A program made the translations under genes and the position numbers. 64,000 nt of DNA from contig JANQKV010000037.1 in the NCBI GenBank assembly GCA_028280945.1, forward strand, positions 1 through 64,000, written 5' to 3'. Below, piece after piece: positions 20,297 through 32,842 of the stretch. This stretch comes from Opitutaceae bacterium. GTDB lineage: Bacteria; Verrucomicrobiota; Verrucomicrobiia; Opitutales; Opitutaceae. Numbering within the stretch: the stretch's first letter is position 1; each line of letters starts with the position of its first letter. Under the pieces are notes generated by a model. That model was not told the origin of the DNA and ran no database searches. It saw only the letters and a program-made list of their open reading frames with translations.

Positions 20297-20890
20297 ATGC
20301 CACCCATCGAAGAGGCCATCGCCATTCGCCAGCAACGACTGGCCGGCATTCGGCGCACCCTGGCGGAGGTCCCGTTGGACCATCCGCGGCTGACGTTGGA
20401 GATCGGCTGCGGCCACGGGCACTTCCTGACGGCCTACGCCGCGGCCCACCCGCAGGAGCATTGCGTGGCCATTGACATCATCGAGGAGCGGCTGCGGAAG
20501 GCCCAACGGAAGTCGGATCGGGCCGGCTTGACGAACAGCACCTGGCTGCGGGCGGCGGCTGACGTGTTTTTGGACGCGCTGCCGGTGGCAACGCGATTCA
20601 CCGGCCGCATCCTGGTGCTATTCCCGGATCCGTGGCCCAAGAAGAAGCACTGGAAAAACCGACTGATCCAACCGGCATTCCTCTCCCGGCTGGCGGAGTT
20701 CACCGCCCCAACCACACCGCTGTGCTTCCGAACCGACCACCAGCCTTACTTCGAAACTGCGCTTGAAGTCGTTTCCGACCACCCTGATTGGGCGCTCGAT
20801 CCGGCCGGCGAGTGGCCGTTTGAGCATGAGTCGGTCTTCGAGTCGAAGGCCGAGAGTTTCGCCTCCTGGATTGCCCGGCGGAAAACATGA
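20297..20890 (+). CDS. trmB: tRNA (guanine-N7-)-methyltransferase
   Basis: LEIGCGHGHFLTAYA, FPDPWPKKKHWKNRLIQ. Confidence 0.93.
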   Translation: MPPIEEAIAIRQQRLAGIRRTLAEVPLDHPRLTLEIGCGHGHFLTAYAAAHPQEHCVAIDIIEERLRKAQRKSDRAGLTNSTWLRAAADVFLDALPVATRFTGRILVLFPDPWPKKKHWKNRLIQPAFLSRLAEFTAPTTPLCFRTDHQPYFETALEVVSDHPDWALDPAGEWPFEHESVFESKAESFASWIARRKT

Positions 20891-21035
20891 CATGATTAGC
20901 GTCAATGAGGGTGGGGGAGCGTTTGCGCTAATGATTGCCATCAGTGGGTGCTGAGGAGGTTTCAAAGGTTGACGGGGGAGAGCGCGCGCCCCTACGGATT
21001 TTCGTTCCAGTCCTCAAAAGCATCTCCTGGCTTCC

Positions 21036-21878
21036 ATGTCCCGAGTTACAAAACTCCTCACAACTCTTCCCTTTCTTCTCGGTGCCTCCGTGGCGTCCGC
21101 CGAGGTATCGCCCCGAGCGGAACCGCTTGTTGAGTCCGGACTGTTCACCAACTCCATTCTGACCGGCTGGATTTATTCGGGCATTATTTTGGCACTCCTC
21201 ATCTGGGCGGTCGGCAAGCCGTCCATTCGCCCGACCAAAGGCCAGGCGCTGATGGAAGCGCTGCTTACGGGCCTGCGTGATCTCTTTGAGCCGATTGTCG
21301 GCAAAAAGGCTTTTCCCGCCGCCTTCCCGTTGTTGGCGACACTCTTCCTCTTCATCTTGGTCAACAATTGGTCGGGGCTGATCCCCGGCGTGGGCACCAT
21401 CGGCTGGCATGGTGCGGACGGACACTTCACCCCGCTGGTGCGTCCGTTCACAGCCGACTTCAACGGCACGATCGCCCTGGCACTGCTGTCGTTCGGCGCG
21501 TGGCTGATCATCGTCTTTAAGTATGCCGGACCGAAGGTGCTGTTTGTCGATCTGTTCGGCAACAAAGCCGACAAGTCCGAGACCCCCGGCTGGCTCTACC
21601 CGATTCTCACCCTCGTGTTCTTTGTGGTCGGTTTCATCGAAGTGTTCTCGATCATCATCCGCCCCTTCACCCTTTCCGTTCGCCTCTTCGGCAATGTTTA
21701 CGGCGGTGAAAACCTGCTCCACGGCACCAGCTTCTTTTTCATTTTCTACTTCCTCGAGCTCTTTGTCGGCCTGATTCAGGCCACGGTCTTCACGCTGCTG
21801 AGCGCCGTTTATATCGGTCTCATTTGCAACCACGGCGACGATCACGACCACGAGGAGGGTCACGCCGAGGCCCACTGA
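21036..21878 (+). CDS. atpB: F0F1 ATP synthase subunit a
   Basis: SVRLFGNVYGGENLL and following TM helices. Confidence 0.95.
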   Translation: MSRVTKLLTTLPFLLGASVASAEVSPRAEPLVESGLFTNSILTGWIYSGIILALLIWAVGKPSIRPTKGQALMEALLTGLRDLFEPIVGKKAFPAAFPLLATLFLFILVNNWSGLIPGVGTIGWHGADGHFTPLVRPFTADFNGTIALALLSFGAWLIIVFKYAGPKVLFVDLFGNKADKSETPGWLYPILTLVFFVVGFIEVFSIIIRPFTLSVRLFGNVYGGENLLHGTSFFFIFYFLELFVGLIQATVFTLLSAVYIGLICNHGDDHDHEEGHAEAH

Positions 21879-21936
21879 TCCTTTCCCGTCGGGAGCATGC
21901 CAAGCGCGTGCACGGCGGAAACCGCAACCACCCTAA

Positions 21937-22155
<219 letters not shown>

Positions 22156-22245
22156 GCGAGTTTTGTAATCCCCCGCGCCGTTGATTGATCCACTCAGTCC
22201 GGCGCGGACTTCACTTTTCCAACCACCCTCCAACCTCCTCGCGAT

Positions 22246-22809
22246 ATGATGGCCAACTTGATCCTCGCAGCAGCAGACGCCTCGGCGGCATCCGGCGGCG
22301 TGCTCGAGCAATTCGGACTCGGCTCCTTCGGCATCGAAGGCAAATACATCGTGCTGCAGTTGATCGGCTTCTCGATCTTCTTTGCAGTCGTCTACTTCAA
22401 GCTGATCAAACCGATCACCTCCGCCATGGAGGAACGCCAGGCCAAGATCGACGCCGGCATCAAGCACACCGAGGAGATGAAGCAGAAGCTCGACGCTGCC
22501 GCCGAAGAGAGCGCTGCCATCATCAAAAACGCCCAAGGGGAGGCCACCAAGATCATCGAGGAAGCCCGCGTCTCCGCCAAAGCTTTCCTGGAGAAGCAAA
22601 CCCAGGAAGCCACCACCAAGGCGCAGGACATCGTGGCAAAAGCCCAGCACGCCACCGAGCTGGAACATCGCAAGATGATCGCCGAAGCCCGCACCGAAAT
22701 TGCCCGCCTCGTCGTCGCCACCACCCAGCAGGTTTTGGCCAAGGAACTCACCGAGGAGGACCGCAAGCGTTACAACGACGCAGCCGCCAAAGAGCTGACC
22801 CTCGCCTGA
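22246..22809 (+). CDS. atpF: F0F1 ATP synthase subunit b
   Basis: N-terminal TM plus long charged coiled coil; position in operon. Confidence 0.93.
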   Translation: MMANLILAAADASAASGGVLEQFGLGSFGIEGKYIVLQLIGFSIFFAVVYFKLIKPITSAMEERQAKIDAGIKHTEEMKQKLDAAAEESAAIIKNAQGEATKIIEEARVSAKAFLEKQTQEATTKAQDIVAKAQHATELEHRKMIAEARTEIARLVVATTQQVLAKELTEEDRKRYNDAAAKELTLA

Positions 22810-22816
22810 CCGAACC

Positions 22817-23212
22817 GTGGCCACCGCGAAAAAAGCGCAAGAACTCGCCAAGCAACTCACGGCGTTGAGCCTGGGTTCCGACGGCGCCGTGGATCCCGAA
22901 CGTGTTGCCGGCGTACTGGCCTACCTCGACAAGCACCAGCCCGCCCAGCTTGTCACCGTGCTCAAGGCCTACCACCGCCGCATCGAACGCGAGCTGCAGA
23001 AAACCAACGCCGTGGTTGAGCATGCCGGGGAGGTTTCATCCGAAGTCCTTGCCGCCATCGGCGGAGCCCTCACCCAAAAATACAAGCGCTCCATCGCGAC
23101 CTCGGCAGCGCGCAACGATGACCTCATCGCCGGCCTGCGCGTCCGTATCGCCGATGACGTTTATGAGTCCACCGTCGCCGGCCAACTCGATGACCTCGCC
23201 GCCTCGGTCTGA
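22817..23212 (+). CDS. atpH: F0F1 ATP synthase subunit delta (short form)
   Basis: GTG start; conserved delta C-terminus RNDDLIAGLRVRIADDVYESTVAGQLDDL; 131 aa. Confidence 0.88.
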   Translation: MATAKKAQELAKQLTALSLGSDGAVDPERVAGVLAYLDKHQPAQLVTVLKAYHRRIERELQKTNAVVEHAGEVSSEVLAAIGGALTQKYKRSIATSAARNDDLIAGLRVRIADDVYESTVAGQLDDLAASV

Positions 23213-23266
23213 ACCTTTCCTTCCACTTTCAATTAAACAAATCCCCTCAACTTCGTCCGCGTCGAC

Positions 23267-24790
<1,524 letters not shown>

Positions 24791-24881
24791 GCCAATTTTC
24801 GAATTACGAGTTACGAAGGACGAATTGATCCGAACCCGCGAAAACCAATCTGAATTCGTAATTCTGAAATCGTAAATCTAC

Positions 24882-25763
24882 ATGCCTTCTACACGAGATA
24901 TCCGGCGGCGAATTAAGTCCGTAAAGAACACTCGCCAGATTACCAAGGCGATGGAGTTGGTCGCTGCGTCGAAAATGAAGAAGGCCCAGGCCGCCGCCCT
25001 CGCCGGTCGCCCCTACGCTCTCCTCATGGCCGACATGCTGGCCGCCTTGGCTCCCAAGGTTGACGCCAACCAACATCCGTTTTTGCAGCCCCGCGAGGTC
25101 AAAACCCGCGGCATCCTGCTGATCACGACCGACAAGGGCCTCTGCGGACCGCTCAACGCCAACCTCTTTAAACTGGTCAGCGAGATAGAGGGCCCGGCCA
25201 AGTTTGTCGTTTCGGGCCGCAAGGGCGCCCAGTTCCTCGCTCGCACCAAGCGCGACGTGGTGGCTGATTTTGGCATCACCGACAAGGTGCCGTTCCACGA
25301 GATCAAAGTCATCGGCGACTTCATGATCGACCTCTTCCTCCAAGGCCAGATCGACACCATCGAGGTCATCTACCCGCGGTTTAAGAACACCCTGGTCCAG
25401 GAGCCGGTGCATCGACCCGTTATTCTGCCACTCGACAGCCTCAACGACTTTGTCGCCAACCTCGCCGAGGACGGCGGCGGTGATGCCAAGGCCAAGGCGG
25501 ACGACCGCCTGATGATCTTCGAGCCCAACGCCCAGACCGTGCTCGAAGCCCTGCTGCCATTCTACGTCAAACGCTTCCTCTATCAACTCGCGCTGTCCAC
25601 CAAGGCCTCGGAGCACTCCGCCCGCATGGTCGCCATGAAGACCGCCAAGGACAACGCCACCAACCTGCTCGACGACCTGACCCTCGAATACAACAAGGCG
25701 CGCCAGGCTGCCATCACCCAGGAAATTCTCGAAATCGCCGCCGCCCAGTTCACGGCAGCGTAG
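24882..25763 (+). CDS. atpG: F0F1 ATP synthase subunit gamma
   Basis: MPSTRDIRRRIKSVKNTRQITKAMELVAASKMKKAQ. Confidence 0.97.
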   Translation: MPSTRDIRRRIKSVKNTRQITKAMELVAASKMKKAQAAALAGRPYALLMADMLAALAPKVDANQHPFLQPREVKTRGILLITTDKGLCGPLNANLFKLVSEIEGPAKFVVSGRKGAQFLARTKRDVVADFGITDKVPFHEIKVIGDFMIDLFLQGQIDTIEVIYPRFKNTLVQEPVHRPVILPLDSLNDFVANLAEDGGGDAKAKADDRLMIFEPNAQTVLEALLPFYVKRFLYQLALSTKASEHSARMVAMKTAKDNATNLLDDLTLEYNKARQAAITQEILEIAAAQFTAA

Positions 25764-25795
25764 ACCATCACCCACCTCCCGCTTCTCCTTTTTAG

Positions 25796-27214
<1,419 letters not shown>

Positions 27215-27310
27215 TTTTGGCCTAAGTCAGAATGAGGAAATCCGAATGCAGAATACTGGTCACCCGCAGTCTAAATCTGCATTCATCATTCAAACTTAGA
27301 ACTTAGAAAG

Positions 27311-27727
27311 ATGTCTCTTTCGTTAGAAATCGTCACCCCTGAGGCCAAGGTTTACTCGGACACGGTCGACCACGTTGTTGTCCCTACCGTCGAAGGCGAA
27401 ATCGGTGTGCTTCCAGGCCACTTGCCCTTGCTGTCCCAAGTGGCTGATGGCGAACTCCGGGTCACCAAGGGCAACAATTCGGAGACACTGGTGGTGGGCG
27501 ATGGCTTTGTGGAAGTGCAGGGCGACAAGGTTTCGATCCTCGCCGAACACGCCATCGAAGAGAACCAGATCGACGAAGACGCCGTCGAAAAGGCCATGCA
27601 GCGAGCCCAGGCCGCTTTGGAGGAGGCCAAGAAGGACAACCTCGATCCGGCTGAAGTGGAACGCCTTGAAAGTGTCGTCCGCTTCGCTGTCGCCCAACTC
27701 GGCATCAAAAAACGCCGCCGGGGTTGA
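27311..27727 (+). CDS. atpC: F0F1 ATP synthase subunit epsilon
   Basis: MSLSLEIVTPEAKVYSDTVDHVVVPTVEGEIGVLPGHLPLLS. Confidence 0.95.
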   Translation: MSLSLEIVTPEAKVYSDTVDHVVVPTVEGEIGVLPGHLPLLSQVADGELRVTKGNNSETLVVGDGFVEVQGDKVSILAEHAIEENQIDEDAVEKAMQRAQAALEEAKKDNLDPAEVERLESVVRFAVAQLGIKKRRRG

Positions 27728-27908
27728 CCCGATCACGCTCGAACCCAGCGCCAGGGGCGTTGGCTGGATTTATGCTGCTTTCGGAAGTCGGTGCGCTTCC
27801 ACGCGAACTTCTGATTGCAAATAATTAACTAAAGCCGAATCTTGCGTCGAAGCTACTATCCGCACAGCTTCTTTCTCCCATCACTTTTCCAACCCTGCCC
27901 GTATTACC

Positions 27909-28943
27909 ATGACACTCCTCCGCAAACTTTTAGCTGCCCTGCTCGTCAGTCTTGTCGCGGCAGGTTCAGTCGTCGCCCAAAACATCCCAGCAATCCAGGC
28001 CCGGATCGCAGCTCTGGGGGCGAACCCAACTCAGGCCCAGATCCAACAAGCCCTTCAGGCCGCAATCGCTGCTGGTGAGGTTGATATTACCGATGCGGAT
28101 CAGGTCACGGCGGCTGTTTCCGCCATTGTAGCTGCCGTTCCCACTGCGGATGTCGCGGTTGTTGCCGAAGCCGTTACTCAAGCCGTGGTCGCCGAGGTCG
28201 CCGCCAGCCCGAATGCTACCACTTCGGACGTGCAAGCGGTGACTCAAGCCGCCGCGGAAGGTGCCGCGGAAGGTGCTGTCGCTGGCGCGGCGGCCCAAGG
28301 CGCCGATGTCCAAGTCGCCGCTCAAGCGGCGGCCGGTGGAGCATCCGCCGGAGCAGTCACCGCAGTGGTCTCTTCGGCCAACCCAGCAATTTCAACTGCA
28401 TCCGCCGTTGTCGCTCAGGCCGCATCCGCCGGTGCTTCCACCGGTGCATCCAATGCAGCGGCAGCGGCAAACGTTACCGTGGACACCACGGCTGTCGTAA
28501 CTGCGTCCAACACTGCTGCTTCCGAGGCTATTACAGAGTCGACCACCACAGAGACTATTACGGTCGTCGAAACGCCAACGGATCCGGGCGATGCCCCGGG
28601 CGAGATTGACCCGGGTGAAATTGAGCAGATCACCACAACCACGTTCACAATCCAGCTCTCCTACGGCACCCTCACTGTTTCTATTGTGAGCAATGTTACC
28701 GGCGGAGAAAGCGTGAGCATCGTGCCCAATGGCACGACCGCCGAAACCGTGGTTTCAAGTAACGGAGGTGATCTCAATGATTTGCTGCTTCCCGGCGTAC
28801 AGCAACCGGACGGCTCGGTGGTGCCACTCAACACCGCTCAGCTTAATGTCATTGGCGAAGCGATCAGGACTCTTCCCGGTGCTCCGACAAACGTGGTGGT
28901 GGACGTTCCCAACAATCCCATCTTTGTCAGCCCCTCGAGCTGA
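27909..28943 (+). CDS. Exported Ala/Val-rich low-complexity protein of unknown function
   Basis: Signal peptide MTLLRKLLAALLVSLVAAGSVVAQ, long AAAEGAAEGAVAGAAAQG-type tract, followed by a strong terminator. Confidence 0.7.
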   Translation: MTLLRKLLAALLVSLVAAGSVVAQNIPAIQARIAALGANPTQAQIQQALQAAIAAGEVDITDADQVTAAVSAIVAAVPTADVAVVAEAVTQAVVAEVAASPNATTSDVQAVTQAAAEGAAEGAVAGAAAQGADVQVAAQAAAGGASAGAVTAVVSSANPAISTASAVVAQAASAGASTGASNAAAAANVTVDTTAVVTASNTAASEAITESTTTETITVVETPTDPGDAPGEIDPGEIEQITTTTFTIQLSYGTLTVSIVSNVTGGESVSIVPNGTTAETVVSSNGGDLNDLLLPGVQQPDGSVVPLNTAQLNVIGEAIRTLPGAPTNVVVDVPNNPIFVSPSS

Positions 28944-28965
28944 TCCGAACATCTTCTCCCTTTTT

Positions 28966-28996
28966 AAAAGCGCACCTTAGGAAGGTGCGCTTTTTT
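28966..28996 (+). terminator. Rho-independent terminator
   Basis: AAAAGCGCACCTT-AGG-AAGGTGCGCTTTTTT. Confidence 0.9.
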
Positions 28997-29061
28997 GTGC
29001 CTCTCTGAGGACAGTGGCGATTGACATTGAAAATGAGTCTCAATCGAATTCCGTCCTCCTT

Positions 29062-29310
29062 ATGCCCGACGCTTCATCTGTCAGCCTGTTGCCCCTGTGC
29101 CAGCTCCCCGCCGGAGCCTTGGGCGTCGTGACAGAATTGCAGGGTGAGGGGACGTTTCGCCAGCGGGTGCGCGAGCTCGGTTTTGGCGAATCCGCCGAGG
29201 TCATGAAGGTCTCGGGCCGCGCGACCATCATTTGCCAAGTGAACGGCTGTCGCATCGCCCTGAGCCACGATGCCGCCCGGCAGATCATGGTGGCTCCGCA
29301 GGCGGGCTGA
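29062..29310 (+). CDS. feoA: FeoA-family protein
   Basis: SH3-like FeoA pattern LPAGALGVVTELQGEGTFRQRVRELGFGESAEVMKVS; upstream of second feoA and feoB. Confidence 0.8.
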   Translation: MPDASSVSLLPLCQLPAGALGVVTELQGEGTFRQRVRELGFGESAEVMKVSGRATIICQVNGCRIALSHDAARQIMVAPQAG

Positions 29311-29347
29311 AGCGCCGCGTCTCGACTGCTCCCTTGGTTTAACCCGC

Positions 29348-29587
29348 ATGGCTGACCCAATCGCTTTATCCCACCTCCCCGTTGGCTCACAGGCCAACGT
29401 GGTTGACTATCCGCTTTCCGGCACGGCGTTTCTTCGCCTGCGGGAAATGGGGCTGCTGCCCGGAACCACCGTCACGTTGATGCGCAAGGCTCCCCTGGGG
29501 GACCCCTTGGAGATCAAGGTCCGCGGCTACAACCTGACCTTGCGCAAGACCGAGGCCGACCACATCACCGTCGAGCCTGTCGCCTGA
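29348..29587 (+). CDS. feoA: FeoA-family protein (second copy)
   Basis: ALSHLPVGSQANVVDYPLSGTAFLRLREMGLLPGTTVTLMRKAPLGDPLEIKVRGYNLTLRK. Confidence 0.9.
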   Translation: MADPIALSHLPVGSQANVVDYPLSGTAFLRLREMGLLPGTTVTLMRKAPLGDPLEIKVRGYNLTLRKTEADHITVEPVA

Positions 29588-29588
29588 A

Positions 29589-31706
29589 ATGAGTGTTCCC
29601 GAACACGTCAAAACACCGTCGCGCCAGCCGGTCTACGCCTTCGTCGGCAATCCCAATTGCGGCAAGTCCACACTCTTCAACGCCCTGACCGGCCTCAAAC
29701 AGAAGGTCGGCAACTACCCCGGCGTCACCGTCGAGCGCAAAATCGGCACCGCCTACTCCCAGCACGGTCATCCCATGACCGTGATCGACCTGCCGGGCGC
29801 GTATTCGCTCGCCGCCCGCTCACCCGACGAGGCTGTCACCCGTGACGTGCTGCTCGGTCATCGCAGCGAGGATACCCAGATGCCGGACCGCATCGTGTGT
29901 ATCGTTGATGGGTCCAATCTGGAACGAAACCTTTACCTCGTTCACCAGATTCTCGATCTGGGCCGCCCCGTGATTGTGGTCGTCAACATGATGGATGTAG
30001 CGGAAAACGCCGGTCTGCGCATCCGCATCGACCACCTCGAGCAGGAACTCGGCGTGCCGGTCATCGCCACGCAGGCGTCGAAGGGCAGGGGCCTCATTGA
30101 GCTTAAGCTCGCGATGAGTCGCAGCGATTTGCCGCTGCCCAAGCATCGTTGGGACGTGCCGGCAAAAGTCGCTCCGGCGGTGGCCGAACTCCAGGCCTCC
30201 CTGCAGGACAACGACCAAAAGCCACCACTCATCGCGCGGGCCGAGGCCCTGCTCCTGCTGACTGATCAAAATCCACTCCGGGTGACCGGGTCCGCTCCGC
30301 TGAGCCCCCCGACCACCGCCCTGCTAGAGCAGTGGAAGACCCGTTGGCAGGAGGACAAAACCGACTGGGCGGGATCACTTGTAGCTGCCCGTTATGAGGC
30401 AATTGGCAAACTCGTCGAAAGCTCGGTCACCGAGTCGACCCCGCAAGCCGTCGACCAGAACACAACCGACAGGATCGACGCCATCGTGACCCACAGTGTC
30501 TGGGGCTGGGCGGTGTTTGGTGGTATCATGACCGCGCTGTTCCTCAGTATTTTCACATTGGCCGAGCATCCGATGAACTGGATCGATGCGGGCACCGTGG
30601 CGCTGGCCGATGGCGTGAAGAACCTGATGGTACCGGGCGACCTGCGTGACCTGATCACCGATGGTATCATCGCCGGGGTGGGGGGCATTGTGATTTTCCT
30701 GCCGCAGATTCTGATTCTGTTTTTCTTCATCGGATTGCTGGAAAGCACGGGTTACATGGCCCGGGCGGCCTTCATCATGGATCGCCTCATGGGCAAGGTC
30801 GGGCTCAACGGCAAATCGTTCATTCCTCTGCTGAGTTCTTATGCCTGCGCGATTCCCGGCATCATGGCCACGCGCACCATTGAAGACCCCAAGGACCGGC
30901 TGGTCACAATTCTCGTCGCGCCGTTCATGAGTTGCTCGGCCCGCCTGCCGGTCTACCTGCTCATGATCGCGGCGCTCCTGCCCCCCGGCGAAGTGCCCGT
31001 GATGACCAAGGTAGGATTGATGATCCTGATGTATGCCCTGGGCACGGTCGGGGCCTTCGGTTTCGCGTGGCTGTTCAAACGCACCCTGCTCAAGGGCGAG
31101 CCGCCGCTCATGATCATGGAACTGCCGCCCTATCGCCTGCCCAAGTTCAGGGACGTGCTGCTGCAGATGGCGGAACGGGCCGGCATTTTCCTGCGCCGCG
31201 CCGGCACCATCATTCTGGCCATCTCCATCGTGCTGTGGGGGCTGACAACGTATCCAAAATCCAGTGACGATGCTCCCCCGGCTGAACAGGTTGCCCAGAG
31301 TTACGCCGGCCAGGCGGGCAAAATGATCGAGCCGATCATCAAGCCGCTGGGCTTCGATTGGCAGATCGGGATCGGTCTCATCAGCTCCTTTGCCGCTCGC
31401 GAGGTGTTTGTAAGCGCGACCAGCATCGTCTTTAACGTGGAGGAGGACGAAGAGGATACCGCCCCGCTGTTGGAAGCGCTGCGGGCAGCCACTTGGCCCG
31501 ACGGTCGGCCGCTGTTCACCCCCTTGGCCTGCCTGTCGCTCATGGTCTTTTACGTGTTCGCCATGCAGTGCATGAGCACGGTCGCCGTGGTGAGACGCGA
31601 AACCAACAGCTGGAAATGGCCTCTCTTTCAGGTCGGCTACCAAACTGGCTTCGCGTGGCTCATCTGCCTCGTCATTTTCCAAACCGGCACCGCGTTGGGA
31701 TTCTGA
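29589..31706 (+). CDS. feoB: Ferrous iron transporter B
   Basis: FVGNPNCGKSTLFNALTGLKQKVGNYPGVTVE plus conserved FeoB membrane domain. Confidence 0.97.
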   Translation: MSVPEHVKTPSRQPVYAFVGNPNCGKSTLFNALTGLKQKVGNYPGVTVERKIGTAYSQHGHPMTVIDLPGAYSLAARSPDEAVTRDVLLGHRSEDTQMPDRIVCIVDGSNLERNLYLVHQILDLGRPVIVVVNMMDVAENAGLRIRIDHLEQELGVPVIATQASKGRGLIELKLAMSRSDLPLPKHRWDVPAKVAPAVAELQASLQDNDQKPPLIARAEALLLLTDQNPLRVTGSAPLSPPTTALLEQWKTRWQEDKTDWAGSLVAARYEAIGKLVESSVTESTPQAVDQNTTDRIDAIVTHSVWGWAVFGGIMTALFLSIFTLAEHPMNWIDAGTVALADGVKNLMVPGDLRDLITDGIIAGVGGIVIFLPQILILFFFIGLLESTGYMARAAFIMDRLMGKVGLNGKSFIPLLSSYACAIPGIMATRTIEDPKDRLVTILVAPFMSCSARLPVYLLMIAALLPPGEVPVMTKVGLMILMYALGTVGAFGFAWLFKRTLLKGEPPLMIMELPPYRLPKFRDVLLQMAERAGIFLRRAGTIILAISIVLWGLTTYPKSSDDAPPAEQVAQSYAGQAGKMIEPIIKPLGFDWQIGIGLISSFAAREVFVSATSIVFNVEEDEEDTAPLLEALRAATWPDGRPLFTPLACLSLMVFYVFAMQCMSTVAVVRRETNSWKWPLFQVGYQTGFAWLICLVIFQTGTALGF

Positions 31707-31723
31707 CGCGGCCACCTTTGCCC

Positions 31724-31891
31724 ATGAGTCCCGAATTCCAATCCTACGCCGCGATCACCCTCTTTGTCTTGGCCACGGGTTATTTGGTCGGACGGTGGTG
31801 GCGGCGGCGGCGGAGTGCTCAAACCGGCTGCGCCAGTGGCGGCGAATGCGCCTGCCCGACCCCCAAACTGAAGAAACGAACCGAGGCCTGA
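31724..31891 (+). CDS. FeoB-associated Cys-rich small membrane protein
   Basis: One TM helix, then GCASGGECACPTPKLKKR; immediately downstream of feoB. Confidence 0.7.
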   Translation: MSPEFQSYAAITLFVLATGYLVGRWWRRRRSAQTGCASGGECACPTPKLKKRTEA

Positions 31892-31903
31892 TAAGAAACG
31901 GGA

Positions 31904-32401
31904 TCAGTTTCGCTCCAATTTGATCTCAAAAAGCAGGCCGGAGTCGGGCGGGATGGTGCCATACTCCTGGCTGCCATAGCCAAGGCGGGGAGGGATGAAG
32001 AGCAGGGCGCGCCCCCCGGGCTTGATCTTTTGCAAGCCTGCGGAGACCCCGGGGATCATCTGCCCGATGCGGGCTTCAATGGGCTCGGTCGTTTTATCAA
32101 CCTGCGTGCCGTCCTTGAGGGTAACCGTGTAGTTGAAATTGACCTCTGCGCCCGGAACCGGATGCGCCCCGGAACCCTCCTCGTAAACGAGGTAGCCCAG
32201 ACCCGTCTCCGTCCACGTGATGGCCGGATCGAGTCCGGCCTCGCCAAACAACTCCAGGCGCTCATTGCGCTCAGCCTGCGCACGTTCCTGGCGAATGGCT
32301 TCATTTTTCGCCAAGACCTCGGCCCGTCGGTCGGAGGAAACCTTCCACAGCCCAAACCCGATACCGCCAATGATGAGAAGGGTGATGAGGACAGCTTTCA
32401 T
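31904..32401 (-). CDS. FKBP-type peptidyl-prolyl cis-trans isomerase
   Basis: VNFNYTVTLKDGTQVDKTTEP...IPGVSAGLQKIKPGGRALLFIPPRLGYGSQEYGTIPPDSGLLFEIKL. Confidence 0.93.
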   Translation of the reverse strand: MKAVLITLLIIGGIGFGLWKVSSDRRAEVLAKNEAIRQERAQAERNERLELFGEAGLDPAITWTETGLGYLVYEEGSGAHPVPGAEVNFNYTVTLKDGTQVDKTTEPIEARIGQMIPGVSAGLQKIKPGGRALLFIPPRLGYGSQEYGTIPPDSGLLFEIKLERN

Positions 32402-32415
32402 GGTAGTCGGTTCAA

Positions 32416-32811
32416 TCAACGGGGCGCCGGTGGGCGCACTTCTTCCATGAGGCCAACGAGGTTGTTCTCTGGATCCCGCACAAACCCCATCCACAAGTCG
32501 TGGTCAGGCATCGGGGCAACCAGCGCGGGTGCACGCTCCTCCGTGGCCCCTTTGGCGACCACGGCGGCATGAGCTGCCTCGATATCGGTTACCTTAAAAT
32601 ACAGGACGGAGTTTTTGCCGGGTTCACCATGACCTTGGGGAGTGGTCAGCATCAGGCGCACTTCACCGGCTTGGAGAAACGCCAGGTTTTCGTTGGGTGA
32701 AAACAAAAACGTCAACCCAATGACGTCACGGTAGAATGCCGATGCGATGGATACATCCGCAACGGTAAGGGCAACTTGGCCAAGAGAGGGATTCCGAGAC
32801 GAGTTATTCAT
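32416..32811 (-). CDS. VOC/glyoxalase-family protein
   Basis: LGQVALTVADVSIASAFYRDVIGLTFLF..DLWMGFVRDPENNLVGLMEE. Confidence 0.85.
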   Translation of the reverse strand: MNNSSRNPSLGQVALTVADVSIASAFYRDVIGLTFLFSPNENLAFLQAGEVRLMLTTPQGHGEPGKNSVLYFKVTDIEAAHAAVVAKGATEERAPALVAPMPDHDLWMGFVRDPENNLVGLMEEVRPPAPR

Positions 32812-32842
32812 GGCAAAAATCGGACACGAGCGGCGAATATGA

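Noticed and set aside
19126-20358. 410-aa minus ORF
   Set aside because: Antisense to the PhoR-like kinase, no coherent motifs.
27740-27800. Terminator after atpC (cagcgcc-agg-ggcgttg)
   Set aside because: Hairpin is imperfect and lacks a clear T-tract; not strong enough to list as a feature.
30375-31715. 446-aa minus ORF
   Set aside because: Antisense to feoB.
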